Positions 1 to 12,232 of a DNA stretch of 64,000 nucleotides are shown in pieces. Numbering within the stretch: position 1 is the first letter of the stretch; every line of letters starts with the position of its first letter. The notes under the pieces are model-generated. The model made no database searches and had not been told where the DNA came from. It worked only from the letters and a program-made list of their open reading frames with translations. Position numbers and translations under genes: made by a program. This DNA comes from Megaleporinus macrocephalus. Taxonomy: Eukaryota > Chordata > Actinopteri > Characiformes > Anostomidae. The DNA lies in assembly GCA_021613375.1 (NCBI GenBank), contig CM038726.1, forward strand, positions 8,904,148 through 8,968,147, read 5' to 3'.

Positions 1-795
1 GTTAGAACTCTGTTAAAACTGCTACAACTCAGTTAGAACTCTGCTAGAACTCTGTTAGAACTCTGCTAGAACTCTGTTAAAACTCTGCTAGAACTTTGTT
101 AAAAGTCTGCTAGAACTTCGTTAGAACTCTGCTAGAAATCGGCTATAACTCCGCTAGGACTAAGCTTAGACTCTGCTAGAACTTTCAAAATTCTGCTAGT
201 ACTCTGCTAGGACTCTTCTAGAACTCTGGTAAACTCAGCTAGAAATCAGCTAGAACTTGGCTAGGACTGCTAGAACTCTGCTAGAACTCGGCTAGAAATC
301 TGTTAAAACTTGGCTAGAACTCGGTTAGAACACTGATAGAACTCTGCTAGAACTCGGTGAGAGCTGTGTAAAAAGTCGGCTAGAACTCAGCCAGAACTAG
401 GCTACAACGCTGTTAAAACTCTGCTAGAACCCGGCTAAAACTCTGCTAATACTCAGTTAGAACTCGGCTAGGACTCGGTTAAAACTCTGTTAAAACTCTA
501 CTAGAACTTGGTTAGAACTCGGCTAGGACTGAGCTTGGACTCTTCTAGGACTCTGCTAGAACTCTGCTAGAACTCTGATAAACTCAGCTAGAACTCGGCA
601 AAGACTGCTAGATCAAGGCTAGAACTCGGTTAGAACACTGCTAGAACTTAGCTAGAACACTTCTAGAACTCTGCATGTACTCTGCTACAACACTGCTAGA
701 ACACTGACAGAACGCTTCAAAGATGGTTAAGATTGGACTAAGACTCGGCTAGAATGTGTCTAGAACTTAGCTAGAACTGCTAGAACTCTGCCTAA
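1..795. repeat. 11-bp minisatellite (gctagaactct)n
   Basis: The first ~795 bases are a degenerate tandem array of an 11-base unit close to gctagaactct, roughly 70 copies, with gttagaactct and gctaggactcg variants. Divergence rises and the array breaks up after about 600. It runs off the left edge of the window, so its full size is unknown. It has no coding potential. Confidence 0.93.
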
Positions 796-2006
796 CAGAG
801 TCCAGACTGCTTGTATGTGTTGTGTGTGTTTCTCATCAGTGAACTTCACTGTCTCTACATTTCTGCAGTGCAGTGGGATTATGTACAGGTGCATTGTGGG
901 AAGGAAGGAGGGAGATGGAGATCAATAACCTTCATTCTGTGATCAGAGACTTTGTTCATCACATGATCATTAAATAAAACTGTTATTTTAAAATGTGGTG
1001 TATGTGAGTATCAGCTGTCAGTAGGAGGAGGAAATATCATTTACTTACCAGATAAATAGCTGTTTAAACAACAGAAAGAGACAATGTTAGATATAAACAT
1101 CCACAACATCATTTACAATTAGAAAAGTTCAGAATCTCTTTATCTCCTTATCAGAAATCTCCTTTTCTCATCTGTACTGTCCTTTTTCATCCTTCACTAC
1201 TGACCTGTCACTCAATGCTTTCAGTACAGCTTCATGAAGGTGTTCAGCTAAACAGTTAAAGTGTAAACCTACAGCAGAAACTCAACACTTACAGAAATAA
1301 CTGACAACAATTTACAGTAAAGTTCATTAATAAACTAGTAATTATGCAGAAACAAGACATCAAATATATCAGCCCTGAAACAGAGACAGACTTTCTGGAG
1401 TTTATTAAGATCAATCTGTACATTTAGTGTAAATATCATCACTAGTTCTACAAACTGGAGAACTTATTTATTTACATTTTTCATATAAAACTGTTTATAA
1501 GATCATATTATTAATATCAGATTTAATTAATGAGATTAAAAATGAAATAATTATGACTGTAATCATATTTGATCATTATACTACTACATTACTCTTCACA
1601 TCATATACTATAATCATTTCTATTTACAATAGATTTAGATTTGTTTGTATTTTACACTGAAGAACTGAATGTGAGTCACAGATACGACTGAAGTGTAAAT
1701 AAAGAAGCTCAGTTTCAGTTTTATCTCTTTACTCCGCGCAGCTCAACTCTGAACAGCTCCTTTCTGTGTGTGTAGTTTGTGGATCTGCAGCTTTAATTAG
1801 TTAAGAACAGGATTTTTAGTGAGAGTCAGTCAGCAGCATGTAGTGACGTCACATATTAAATATCATATTTATAGATTAATATATATTGTGTGTGTTAAAT
1901 CAATGATCTGACTATGAGTCTCACTTTTTATTCCAGTTGAAGTTTTTACTGTAAAATCTGAATTTTGTTCTTCTAGAAGGTTTTAATGAAGCTGCAGTTG
2001 TAACTT
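796..2006. other. AT-rich non-coding stretch left of the Ig exon
   Basis: No exon with coding character is visible on either strand. If the minus-strand Ig gene at 2007-2330 continued, its later exons (second Ig domain, membrane segment, tail) should lie here or beyond the left edge. I could not find them. The only item of note is the ISRE-like site at 1711. Confidence 0.5.
1711..1722 (-). promoter_or_regulatory. ISRE-like motif
   Basis: Read on the minus strand this is AAAACTGAAACT, one base off the interferon-stimulated response element consensus GRAAASTGAAAST. No convincing splice donor follows it on the minus strand, unlike the sites at 7199 and 18102, so its link to a transcript is weak. 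Confidence 0.35.
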
Positions 2007-2330
2007 TTACACTCTGCAGTCATGATGTTTTGGTTTTGTCTCCTCTGTTGTGTCTCCGTTGGTGACCTGACACAGATAATATCCTGTATCTGACTCTGTG
2101 CAGTCTCTGATCTGTAAGGAGACGTTTCCTCTCTGCAGCTCCTGAGTGATCAGACTCACTCTGCCCTCGTAGCCCCTCCCCTCTGTCACCTGCCTGTTCT
2201 TATAGAGACAAACACAGTCCGTCCCCTTAAACCACCTGATCTCCATGGTAACAGCACTGATTTCAGGAGACAGGTGACAGTAGAGAGTGACCGCAGAGAC
2301 AGACTGTTTATCTCTACCACGCGGTCTAGA
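2007..2330 (-). pseudogene. Immunoglobulin V domain exon, butyrophilin/B7-like, 5'-truncated
   Basis: Minus-strand translation gives most of an Ig V-type domain. It has the B-strand cysteine (YCHL), the C-strand MEIRWFK with the conserved Trp, then the F-strand DTGYYLCQV with the second cysteine of the disulphide. Spacing and wording match fish butyrophilin/B7-like immune receptors. The domain is cut at its start: the A strand is missing, and the sequence runs straight into the 3' end of a LINE on the same strand. After the F strand the reading ends at a stop within about 20 residues; gtgtaa at the exon end is a weak donor candidate. No second Ig, transmembrane or signal-peptide exon was found on this strand. 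Most likely it is an exon broken by LINE insertion. Confidence 0.75.
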
Positions 2331-2539
2331 GAGTTGGTTTTGAGCTTGGTTTTATTGAACACTTTGACACTAGATGCATAAAAACCTTTCCCAGTCGTCT
2401 CACTTAAAAACAAAGGTCCAGTGTCTGCAGACTGCAGCAGCTGACCCTCACACTCACCAATGTCGGGCGAGAAGGTCAGCTTGGGGAAACCATCGTCTTC
2501 CCCGCTACAACAGTCTGATTCAATCAGCACACGTTCCGC

Positions 2540-5500
2540 TTCAGTCAGAGCTTATTTCCATTTTTGTAGCAGCTGCGCTACAAAACGTGGCGACCTGATG
2601 CCACAGGGCCCGCCTGGTCCAGATTAGGTCCCGCAAGTTTTACCAGGTCCCCCAGAGTCTTTACACCATTCCTGTCAGAGTCCTGTCCAATGATTTAATC
2701 CGACTGGCCACATCCAGACGCACCATCCAGACGCGTACCAGTGGTTCCCTCAGGAGCCAGTAGAGAGAGGTAGTGTCCTCCTCCCACTGTAGTCTAAAAA
2801 AACTGAGCACTTTAAAAAGTCCACGATAAAAGGGAGGCAGGTTCTGCAGGGACAGTCTTTTTGTGTCCATTAAAAACACAGGCAGGTCTATGTCCAGCCC
2901 ACTCACTCTACGGAGCAGAGCACAAGCCACTGGCCTCCACACCAGGTTTTCCGGTCCGGTGAGGAGTCTCTGCAGGAAGTGGAGGCGGAAGGCTGCAACT
3001 CTGCTTGAATCAAACCTTGTCCTCCTTCATCTTTGGGTAGGAGTAGGACACCCTGAGGGACCCAGTGAAGCTTGTCCCAAAAGAAACTCACAAGTGCAGC
3101 CTAGATGTTAGACAGCAGACCTGGAGGTCTAGGCACACCAACCTGTGCCAGGGAAGCTGCTGCCAGGTTGTTGCAGATTAAATCCGCCCTCTGTAGGACA
3201 GGTGAGGCAGCAGCCAAGTCCACCTATTAAGGCGGCCTTTGACTTTTTCGAGGAGCCCTTCCCAGTTTAGTTTTACAGTCTGCTCATCCCCTAAAAACAC
3301 ACCCAAATATCTAAAACCTCCCCTCACCCAATTCAGCCCCTGAGGCAGGCTTAGTGTTCCGCCCAACCAGCTTCCCACCAGCAGTGCTTCACTCTTTGCC
3401 CAGTTAACGATGCTGATTAATTTGTCGACATCGGTCTGCTATTTTAAAATCACAACAATGTCGTCAGCATAGGCAGATAGTAAAAAACTGGAATTAAAAT
3501 TAGGTAAGTTAAAACCAGAGGGAACGCCTCCATCTGTTCAGGAGAGGTTCAATGACCAGAGTGTACAACATACCAGACAAGCAGCAGCCCTGCCTGATCC
3601 CCCTCTGAACTTTAAAAGGAGCGCTCAGACCACCGTTAACCTTCAGCATACTTTCAGCGTCACAGTACAAAACCCTGATCATGGCTATAAGACCAGGGCT
3701 GAACCCAAAGGCTGCTAGAACCTTCCAAAGATATTCATGCTCAACCCTGTCAAAAGCCTTTTCCTGGTCTACAGAAATCAGACCAGCCTCTAACCCCAAT
3801 AGTCTCGAGACGTCCAAAATATTACGAATTAACGAGATATTATCAAAAATAGACCTGTTTGGAATGCAGTAGGTTTGGTCAGGATGGACAATCTGTCCCA
3901 TGAGCTCCCCCAGCCTGACAGCTAGTACCTTTGAAAGCAGCTTATAATCGCAACAGAGCAGTGAGACCGGCCTCCAGTTTTTAATGTCTAGCAGGTCACC
4001 TTTTTTGGGGAGCAGAGCAAGAACTGCCCTCCTGCAGGTCGTCGGTAGCCGTCCCTTAACCAGACTGTCATTGAGGACTTCCAGTAGATCCTCGCCAATC
4101 ACTGGCCAGAAGGACTTATAAAACTCTACTGGAACCCTATCCAGACCTGGCGCCTTCCCAGGCTCCATGCTCTGCAGAGCATCACTCAGCTCCTCCAAGG
4201 ACAATGGCCTCTCAAGGCCCAGTGCAGAGTCACCCGTGACCTGTGGTAGACCCTCCAAGAAGGCTGACTCTAGCTCAAGCTGCTCTCTGTACTCCGTGCT
4301 GTAAAGCTCAGTGTAAAAACTCAACTGCCCGCCGGTGAATCCCTGCAGTGTCTGTCAGCAAATCACCAGACGCTGACCGCAGGGCATGCATGCACCGGCT
4401 CTGACCATTTTTCTTCTCTAGACTGAAGAAGAACTTGGACGGAGCGTCTATCTGTGTCACGTTTTGGAAACGTGACCTGACCAAGGCCCCCTGCACTTTT
4501 ACTCCAACCAGGTCAGCCAGTGCTACTTTCTTTGTCTTGAGAGCCTCAACACGCTTTCGATTTCCTGTGGACTCTGATAAACACTGGAGTTCCACTATTT
4601 CTATCTCCAGACTTCTCATAGACCGGGTGATGTCTCTCGTGACGCTGTAAGTAAACTGCTGACATAACTGTTTTATTTGGACTTCACCAAAATCCCACCA
4701 GTGCTGTAAAGTTTTAAAAGATGACTTTGTGTTCCGAAATTCACCCCAAAAATATTTAAAACTATCTCTAAAAAATACATCATCTAAAAGGGTTGTTTTA
4801 AAATGCCGGTATGCACTTGTCGGTTTAATACTTCTCACACCGACTGCACACTGGACTAGACTGTGGTCGGAAAAAGCTACTGGTGAGATGTGGCAGGTCC
4901 TAAAAATGTTAAAATGGTGCTTAAAACAATAAAACCTGTCGAGTCTCGCCAATGACAAAAGGTTGCCCCTGGTATGCATCCAACTGTACTGAGTCTGCTT
5001 GTCATTAAAAACCTTCCAAACATCACTGAGCTCTTGCTGCTTTAGGAGCTGCACCAGCCTCCTGCACGATGCGGGGTGTGGCTCAGGATGATTTCTGTCT
5101 GTAGCAGATTCAGTACAGTTGAAATCACCAGCTACAACCAGGTAATCATCTCTACTGACCCCGTCCAGCGTTTCACAGAGCGTATCTAAAAACAGCATGC
5201 TGTCTGCTCCCAGTATAGGAGCGTAAACACAAATAAAAACGAAAGCACAATGCTCAAAGACAGCGCGGACTTGAAGAAGCCTCCCTCCAATCACCTCCTC
5301 AACTGCAACGGACTGAGGAGCCCTGCCTTTAGAAAGGAGCAGAGCAACTCCACCAGACACCAAGCTCCTATGGCTGAGAAAAACTTGACCCTCAAACTCC
5401 TTTAACCAGTCTGTAGAGTTCTGCTCATCACTGTGTGTCTCCTGAACAAACATCACATCAATGTGTTTAAGTCTGATTAGCTCAAACAGCTGTGCTCTCT

Positions 5501-5663
5501 TATACGAGTCTCTGACTCCATTTATATTTAATGTAGCCAAATTAAACTGATTTATATTAAAATGACTCGAACTATTCATATTAAAACAAGAGAATAAAAC
5601 CACAGCAGACAGAACACAGAGCAGAACTCTACAGAGAGGTTTACACCATGTCACTGCAGTCAT
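2540..5663 (-). pseudogene. LINE ORF2: endonuclease plus reverse transcriptase, frameshifted
   Basis: The first part (5663-4308) is open for 451 codons and holds the endonuclease, with LATLNINGV, catalytic Glu in QETH, GDFNC and the terminal SDHSL. The next open part (4324-3509) holds reverse-transcriptase blocks from GKAPGLD to the RQG motif. The catalytic YADD lies near 3462-3473 in another frame and is followed shortly by a stop. C-terminal pieces continue at 3378-3178, 3091-2903 and 2942-2661 in changing frames. At least four frame breaks make it non-functional. ORF1 and ORF2 overlap by about 20 bases at 5641-5663, the usual compact LINE layout. Confidence 0.88.
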
Positions 5664-6268
5664 CTGTGATCTGGTGATGGAGTTTGGCCAGAATCTTTTT
5701 AAGCCTGAACACTTCCTGGTCTGTGAAACCGTCCGCGAGTTCCCCCTTAAAAACTGAACGGACTGAAATTCCCTTCACGTGTTTGGTCTGCTCTAAAAAG
5801 TCCCTGATCATCTTCAGAGTGTAGATGTTTCGGGAGTGGCCAGGCTGCGAACACGAGGAGACGTTAGAGTCCGAGGAATCATTCTCAGCATCAGCGGCCG
5901 CGTCATCCTCAGGCCTCGCTCCGGAGCCGGAGCTCTTCTTCACACTGCGTGCCGCCGGCCTCAGTGCGGGCAAGACCGGACGAGATGGCCTTCCGACCGC
6001 AACCAAAACACTTCATAGCGCCCGTGGTGACAAAAACGGTGTAATCAAATCCATCGATTCGGAATTTGAAGGACACGTTGAGGTCTTCAGCATTATCCTT
6101 TAAAATCTGAAGGACACGACGCTCCACATCATCACTGAGGAACAGAACCACTGAGCTCCCCTACAGCCAGACTGCACTCCTCCACCGACACAGCTACACC
6201 TGCAGGCACCTTCACAGCGTGTTGCCGGCTCAAGTGCTCAAGGCCTACTTTCTCCCGGGTCGCCATGG
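5641..6268 (-). pseudogene. LINE ORF1 (gag-like, zinc knuckle), frameshifted
   Basis: The reading starts at an ATG near 6268 (MATREKVG), shifts frame near 6147, continues through VLFLSDDVERRV to KCFGCG, then shifts again near 5990 into an acidic and serine-rich segment and a C-terminal helix-rich tail. The CFGCG is the first half of a CCHC-type nucleic-acid-binding knuckle; the second half is lost to the frameshift. In this family ORF1 is an RNA-binding partner of ORF2. A segment at about 6162-6189 resembles the unit of the 63-bp minisatellite at 16.2-17.5 kb. Confidence 0.72.
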
Positions 6269-6479
6269 CGCCCAACGAGGGAGACGTCAATCCGAGCCCC
6301 CCCTACACCCGCAAACCCCCCCTACACCCCTAAACACACCAAGAAACAGAAATAAACAACCCCTCACCAAACACTAAACCAATCAACAAAAAATTGTGAA
6401 AAAAGAAGGAAAAATAAAGAAAAAACAAAAACACACAGACCAAACGGTCTGCACGCGCTCTCGCACTCTCAAACGAGAG

Positions 6480-6776
6480 AGACAGAGTCAGAGAGATCGA
6501 GACACAGAGACAGAGAGAGAGATAGAGAGAGAGAGATAGAGACAGAGAGAGAGACAGAGAGAGAGACAGAGAGATAAAGAGACAGAAAGAGAGAGAGAGA
6601 GATACAGAGAAGAGAGAAATACAGAGAGAGAGAGACAGAGAGAGAGAGATAGAGAGATAGATAGAGAGAGAGAGAGATACAGAGAGACAGAGAGGAGAGA
6701 GAAATACAGAGAGAGACAGAGAGAGAGATAGAGAGATAGATAGAGAGAGAGAGAGATACAGAGAGACAGAGAGGAG

Positions 6777-6845
<69 letters not shown>
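6480..6845. repeat. GA-rich satellite / (GA)n microsatellite
   Basis: Almost pure purine on the plus strand: gagagaca, gagagata and gaaatacagaga blocks, ending in an uninterrupted (ag)n tract at about 6790-6843. A block of ~90 bases around 6640-6720 recurs at 6720-6800. The C-rich stretch at 6300-6480 before it holds no gene. Confidence 0.93.
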
Positions 6846-6849
<4 letters not shown>

Positions 6850-7017
6850 AAAGAAAGAGTTTTAAGTGAATGGAGCTTCATTTACAGCGACTCACACAGA
6901 AATGGTTGATAATCATAACTATATAAATCCTATAATGTTGTTTGTGTGTGTTTTTAATAACAGTCTGATGTTTACAGTGGTGTTTATGAGGATTAGCATG
7001 ATGCTAACTGCTCTTAC

Positions 7018-7195
7018 CTTTGCTGTTCTTCATACAGTCATGTCGCTGCTTCAGGTGAAATATGTCCACATTTTAAATCAGTTCATATCAGCTTTTTATC
7101 TTATAACAGCAGATCAGAATAATAAGAGAGTTTAAACTTTACACTAATCTCACACACCACTCTCCGTTTTAGCGTCCAGAGCAGAAGAAGCAGCA
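7018..7195 (-). other. Candidate first exon of an ISRE-driven minus-strand gene
   Basis: On the minus strand an ISRE (7199-7210) is followed by ~180 bases and then a strong donor AAG|gtaagag (exon end at 7018). A short start ATGAAGAACAGCAAAG runs into the donor (MKNSK, then intron), but the exon may be wholly untranslated. Downstream on the same strand, past the LINE, lies the truncated Ig V exon at 2007-2330. It is reasonable, though unproven, that this was the promoter and leader exon of that Ig gene before the LINE landed. No TATA box is obvious. Confidence 0.4.
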
Positions 7196-7198
7196 GCT

Positions 7199-7210
7199 AC
7201 TTTCACTTTC
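7199..7210 (-). promoter_or_regulatory. ISRE, perfect consensus
   Basis: The minus strand reads GAAAGTGAAAGT, a full match to GRAAASTGAAAST. It is bound by IRF-family factors and STAT1/STAT2/IRF9. It is placed upstream of a donor-terminated candidate first exon on the same strand, the arrangement expected of an interferon-inducible promoter. Confidence 0.55.
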
Positions 7211-7439
7211 ACACTCAGTCCAGTCCAGTGTTTGAGCGTCAGTCTGGGTTGCCAGATTGGTTTGAGGATTTCCAGCACTATAACTTTTACATAGTAATTA
7301 TAGAAGTTTAGTTTTATTCTCTATTACAATAACAGTTTTATTATTTCTCTTTCAGTAAATCTCAGTAAAATATTTCAGTAATAATAAAAGTGATGATGAT
7401 TAAACAGAAAGAGAAAGAATATTAACTGTTATGAATAAA

Positions 7440-7565
7440 TATTAACTGTTATGATATATTAACAAATGAAGATTAAACAGAAATACGTGTTGAAAATGAT
7501 GTGGTTTATAAATACAGGCAGGTCAGATTAGCACTTCTTTCTGTTCTGCTTTAACTGGGTATAGA
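7440..7565. repeat. Duplicated segment (partner at 50697-50835)
   Basis: About 125 bases around aacagaaatacgtgtt and gcaggtcagattagcac match the later copy at roughly 90% or better by eye, in the same orientation. Neither copy is coding. Either an interspersed repeat or a remnant of the same duplication that produced 7.97-9.13 kb and 57.96-59.53 kb. Confidence 0.8.
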
Positions 7566-7969
7566 ATATTTAGTGATAAATGTCACACCAACAGCTGGAA
7601 ATAGTTCATTTCTGTGTAAGTCCAGTAAAAATAAAATCATACTTTGTGGATCAGTTGAACAGTCAGTGATGCTCTGAGTCAAAATCTCAACATTATTATT
7701 AATTCTAATATATACATACAGAAATAAAATTAATAAATAGTTTAAAACATTAAGTCCCAGATAGTCCACCAAGTTCTTAGTGTATCAGGGGTGAAAGACC
7801 CCAAGAAGAGGATTGTTCAGAGTTAACTGTGATGGTGGTCTCAGTCAGGATCAGTATCAGTGTCTGTAGTTTAAACTCTCAGCTTCGTTTATCTTCCAGC
7901 TCTGCTGATTCTGTCTGGATACGAGCAGCGCGTGTGTGCGGGTAACAGCGGCGCAGCACGAGGAGCGTC

Positions 7970-9135
7970 TCTCAGAGAGAAAGTAATCAGAGTCTGTATG
8001 TAGAACCACTGTTTTATTCTTTTACGCGGCGTCATTATGACAAGTGGTACAGTCCGCGAGACTGGGAGGGGACGTGGTGTCTCACTGTGTCCAGCACTCA
8101 GAGCTGCTGACCTTCACTGATAGTTCAACAACCAACACAGTGCTGATACTGAAACTTCAACCTGGATCAGAATGATGATTCAGAAAATCTATTAAAATAA
8201 CTATTAAAATATTTTTTTATTCTATTTCTAAAGTTTCATTTTCTTGGGAAATGATGGAAACTTATGTTAGAGTTGAATTTCTGATGTGAGCTGTGAGTTA
8301 AAGATGAAACCACTGTTAGAATTTTCCTGCTTCTGGTACTTTACTGATATTGATGAAGATATTTTCTTGTTGTAACTAATAATAAATATTATAATCTAAT
8401 AAAACTGTAATAATAAAAGCACTAGCTAGGTCAGCTGATTAGCTATTACAGTCAGTTCATACTACACTTACTGTCTTCTCTGACAGCCAGACGTGAAGAA
8501 GCAGTTTTCAGTTTCACATTTAATCTACTTTACTGAGAGTTTATACCTGTAATATAAGTGTTTGTTTTTCTTATGAATGTATACTGACTTTAATTAACTG
8601 CTTCAATCAGATTATCAGATATAATCAAACAGTAAACTGTGTAAATTAGTCTTTATCATGTTAGTAGTTATTTAGTGACGCGCTGTAGTTTCTGTAAATC
8701 TACTTTCCTGAATCTGATCTGCAGGTTGTGTATTTGAGCTGCTACACTGTGTGTGTATGTGAGCTTGTCTGCAGTCACAGGAAAGCTGATGAGCTGAGAG
8801 TCGACAGTGTTCTTAACTGTAGCAGTTAAAAGCTGCAATATTAGCAGCAATGATTTGAAGATTTGATTCTCTAAACGTTTCTCTACATTAAACACGTATC
8901 ACTGCTGCTGCTGTTAGTCCACAAGGTGGCAGCAGAGTTCTAACAGTGTTTCTCCACTGATCTGAGATCTGATGCCACTCTGCTGTTTCATGTTCAGGTC
9001 ACTGATTTGGTGTTGAGGAATAACAGTACAGGTGTTGTGGAGCTCTAGACTTCACTGTGTGCAGCTACACTTACAAGAAATCCAAAGCAGCTAATGAAAG
9101 TGCGGAACACGAAGGAGTTTCATTAATTATATGTA
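7970..9135. repeat. Duplicated block, copy 1 (partner at 57960-59528)
   Basis: Several long stretches match the block near 58-59.5 kb in the same order and orientation: the segment starting cagtccgcgagactggg, the one around gaaaccactgttagaattt, the one with the CTCF-like motif, and a 3' exon-like segment (9032-9132). About 490 bases in the other copy (58.54-59.03 kb, with a signal-peptide-like exon) are absent here. No intact open frame is present. Confidence 0.88.
8919..8933 (+). promoter_or_regulatory. CTCF-like site
   Basis: CCACAAGGTGGCAGC matches 13 of 14 positions of the vertebrate CTCF core CCASYAGRKGGCRS. The same site recurs in the duplicate block at 59304, same orientation. Motif only; occupancy is unknown. 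Confidence 0.4.
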
Positions 9136-10069
9136 AGAATCTCCTAATATTAAATGAAGAGAACACTCCAAAATATAAAACAGTGATCTACTAAATTTTT
9201 TTGGTGAAACATTTTTACACATAAAAATATTGAGTAAATTTGAAAGCTGTGAAATCATTTATATATACTGTCTGAGTTGAGTAAAAGTAAGTTAAAAAAT
9301 TTAAATTCGAGCAGTCACATTTAGCTCTACAGCAAATAATATTAAGTAGATATAAATAAAATCCCTAGTCAAAACACTTAAATAAATGAGTAGATATAAT
9401 TGATGTGTTCAGTAAAAATGACTACAAAAATATGCTACGTACATGTAATAAATGTTTTTATTTAATGCTATACACTGTAAAAAATGTCCGTAGATATTAC
9501 AGTAAAAACCTATAAATTGGCAACAGTAAAAGACCATAAAATGCAAAATAGTATCTCACAGTAGTGGAAACAATGGCTTACCCTAAATCAAAAAACACGA
9601 CATTACACTACAGTCATAATATGTAGACAATTTACAATTTTACTGTGAAATTATAACATTTTGGTAAAATTAATGGGAAAATACCGTAAAGCTAATAGCA
9701 AGTAATTACCACAAAATTAACAGTATTTCTCTGTATAAACTACGGATTTTGTTGATGTGAACATTTCAATTTACAGTCTAAAGCCCTCTACCATTCAACA
9801 AAATTATACCTTAATTTTTATACAAACAAGATGTTAAAAATATCGTATTTTGTTGTTAAATAATATTTCTTTCAAACATTATTTAACATAGTTTTAAATA
9901 TGAACATAGTTTTAAATATACCAATATTTACTGTAATATTAGGTGATATACTTGTAAATATGGCTTCAATCTAACAGTTAATGTGTTATGCGCAACAAAA
10001 AACAAAAACATTATCAGAAAAAAGTATTTCTTGAAATAATTCAACTGATTGCTGTGCAGCAATGCTAGC

Positions 10070-10995
10070 AATCTTTGGTGGTTGCCAGGGTTTACTAGGT
10101 GTTTGGGTGTAGGTGTAGGGTGCTTTTACATGGTTGCTAGGGTGTTTGTATGTGTTTGCTATTGTTGGTCTAGGTGATTGGTATGGTGTTTCAGTTTGTT
10201 ATGAACATGCACAAGGTGAGGTTGTTGTGTTTGATAAGGTGAATAGCTAGCATGTACCATGTGACTGCTAAGGTGTAGGTAGTATCTAAAGTGTAGGTGA
10301 TTGCTAGAGTGTACTACCCTGATAGCAAGAAGATAGAGGACTACTGTTGGCCCACTGATGGCAAAGCTGTTTTGTTCGGTGTTCTCTGAGTGGCCCACTA
10401 GTGTTTAAGCAGAGTAATAGAAAACAATCCACTCATTATGGCTCATTTTCTTAATTTTTCCTATTTTACTTTGTAAATAAGCTTAGTAAATAATTTTAAT
10501 ACAGCACAGAGTCAGCAACAACATTTTCTATAAAATCATTTTATATCAGGCCTAGTCATTATTTTTCTCGTAGTTTGTAATAGTTTCTTTCTTTTTCCAA
10601 TAAAAGGCTCTGTGCATTTGGGGTGATAAAGACATAGATAGAGGACAAAAATCTGGGTGGTCTGCAGGTGGAACAGCAGTGGCAAACAGTCAGCGGGGTG
10701 TCTTATCAAACCAGCAGACAGGTATATGCTTGCTATCTGGGTAGCCAGTTGCTAAGGTCTTTGTAAGTGGCTGCAAGCATGCACTTGGTGGTTGCAAGGC
10801 TATAAACTAAGATGTGACAACTAAGATGGCTGCTGAGGGGTACTGAGTGGTAAATGGGGTGTTTGTAGGTGGTTGCTAGGGTGTTTTGGGTGTTTGCTTG
10901 GGTGATAATAGGTAGTACTAGATGTTAGTTATACTAGTTGTTAGGTTGCTAGGGAGTTGCTGGAATCTACCAGATTGTTGTTGTTATAAAACACA
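10070..10995. repeat. GGTTGCTAGGGTG-type degenerate repeat
   Basis: Two clusters (about 10070-10330 and 10730-10990) of loosely repeated ggttgctagggtgtttg units are separated by ~400 bases of ordinary sequence. This is a common kind of teleost interspersed minisatellite. Non-coding. Confidence 0.7.
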
Positions 10996-12054
10996 TAGGA
11001 CATTAGATGACTGCAGCAATTACCCTAACTAACATAACTAATAAATCATAAGAATATAGATATTGTCTTTAATATTGTAATTTTGTAACAACACAGTGAT
11101 TTAGTTTTTCATACTATTATCTTTTCTTCTTTATTTCAATTACACACAATAAAATGTGGCTTCCTAACATAATCAAAATACACACAGTTGAAACAAAAAG
11201 TATAGAAATTATGTGCATTATAATTTAAAAATACCATGTTTTGTACAGAACAAAAACTCCAAAGCATGGGTTTATATTTTATTTTTAAGCCTATGATACA
11301 GCCTGTAAAACACTCCTGTGGCTTTAAGAAATATTTGCTCACCAACTGCTCACACATTATTATGCTTTGTTTTTAAACTACTTCAGAGTACATGATGAAA
11401 CTTCAGTACTTCAGAGTACAGAGTACATGAGAAAGATGAGATACTCCTGAGCAACGCTAACGACAAACAAACTTTTGACCCCATCACCTCAGTTACCGCC
11501 ACTTCAGCGCCTGGCTGTGCTGCTCTGTGGGCACTACGCTGGCAGCATTGATGGCACGACGTCCTGACTTCTGGGCTTAGAAGAATGTGTTCTTGAGGTA
11601 AGCACGTCAACATAAAATGTTTTAGTCTGAAAGTAAAAGCTTTCCCGAAAGATGATTTGGGCTTGTAATTACTTAACGTTAATATTATCTTAAGTTTGTT
11701 AACTGGGTCAGGTTAAGAAATTTACCTAACGTTAGCTACGGTTGTCTTAGCTAACTAGCCAGTTGGCTAGTGTTAACGTTAATTTTAACACGGCCTTTTG
11801 CAGTTTTGTGTAAATAACTATCAGGTTATTTAATGGTAAGTTAGCTTAAACATTAGCTAACTGTCTTACGAATTGTAGAGTTGACTTTTGTCCAACATCA
11901 TCGTTGTAGCATTAGCTATGTCGTTTGCATTGAACGGAGGCGCAGTGTGTCTGCTTCTGTTATAGACGTGGAAGTAACAACTTGCTGGCCTTTGTGGCAC
12001 CTAGGAAAACGCAGAGATTCTAATATATTTAAACATCAAAAGCAAGCTGTTTTT

Positions 12055-12232
12055 TAACTTTTAAAGATGATTTGTTTGGCGTTTCTGCTTTATTGGACAG
12101 ATGCAGTATTAATAGACAGGAAACACAGCGGAGAGAGGGGATGATATGCAGAAAAGGGCCCTGGCTGGAGTGGAACCTTGGATGCTGCAACAACAATATG
12201 TATATGTGTTCTACAAGGAAAGCCACTTAGGA
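12055..12232 (-). mobile_element. tRNA-derived SINE, degenerate
   Basis: On the minus strand the element opens with a tRNA-like segment (A-box region gtggctttccttgtag, B-box-like ggttccactcc), then the fish SINE body containing a motif that on the plus strand reads gacaggaaacacagcg and gggatgatatgcag, and ends near ttttaaagatgattt. This is a very common fish SINE type. It is too diverged to be active. Confidence 0.65.

Larger units (their letters stand above)
2330..6290 (-). mobile_element. L1/Tx1-group LINE, near full length, decayed
   Basis: A minus-strand non-LTR retrotransposon has an ORF1 with a zinc-knuckle start (near 5.99 kb), an apurinic-type endonuclease, a reverse transcriptase and a C-terminal region. 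It ends at an AATAAA (2351-2356, minus) about 20 bases before the Ig exon sequence begins. ORF1 and ORF2 are both interrupted by frameshifts and stops, so it is immobile. Its wording (GKAPGLD, KNWRPVSLL, QEKAFDRVEH, GIRQGCCLSG) fits the L1/Tx1 superfamily rather than L2 or RTE. Its 3' end sits inside an Ig V exon. A target-site duplication was not identified. Confidence 0.88.

Noticed and set aside
2374..3111. Plus-strand open frames opposite the LINE
   Set aside because: Antisense shadows of the LINE C-terminal region with no independent signal.
8668..8895. Minus-strand 75-codon open frame in the duplicated block
   Set aside because: The aligned copy at 59.04-59.27 kb has frame-changing indels (for example an extra base in acagctgtgtg), so there is no coding constraint.
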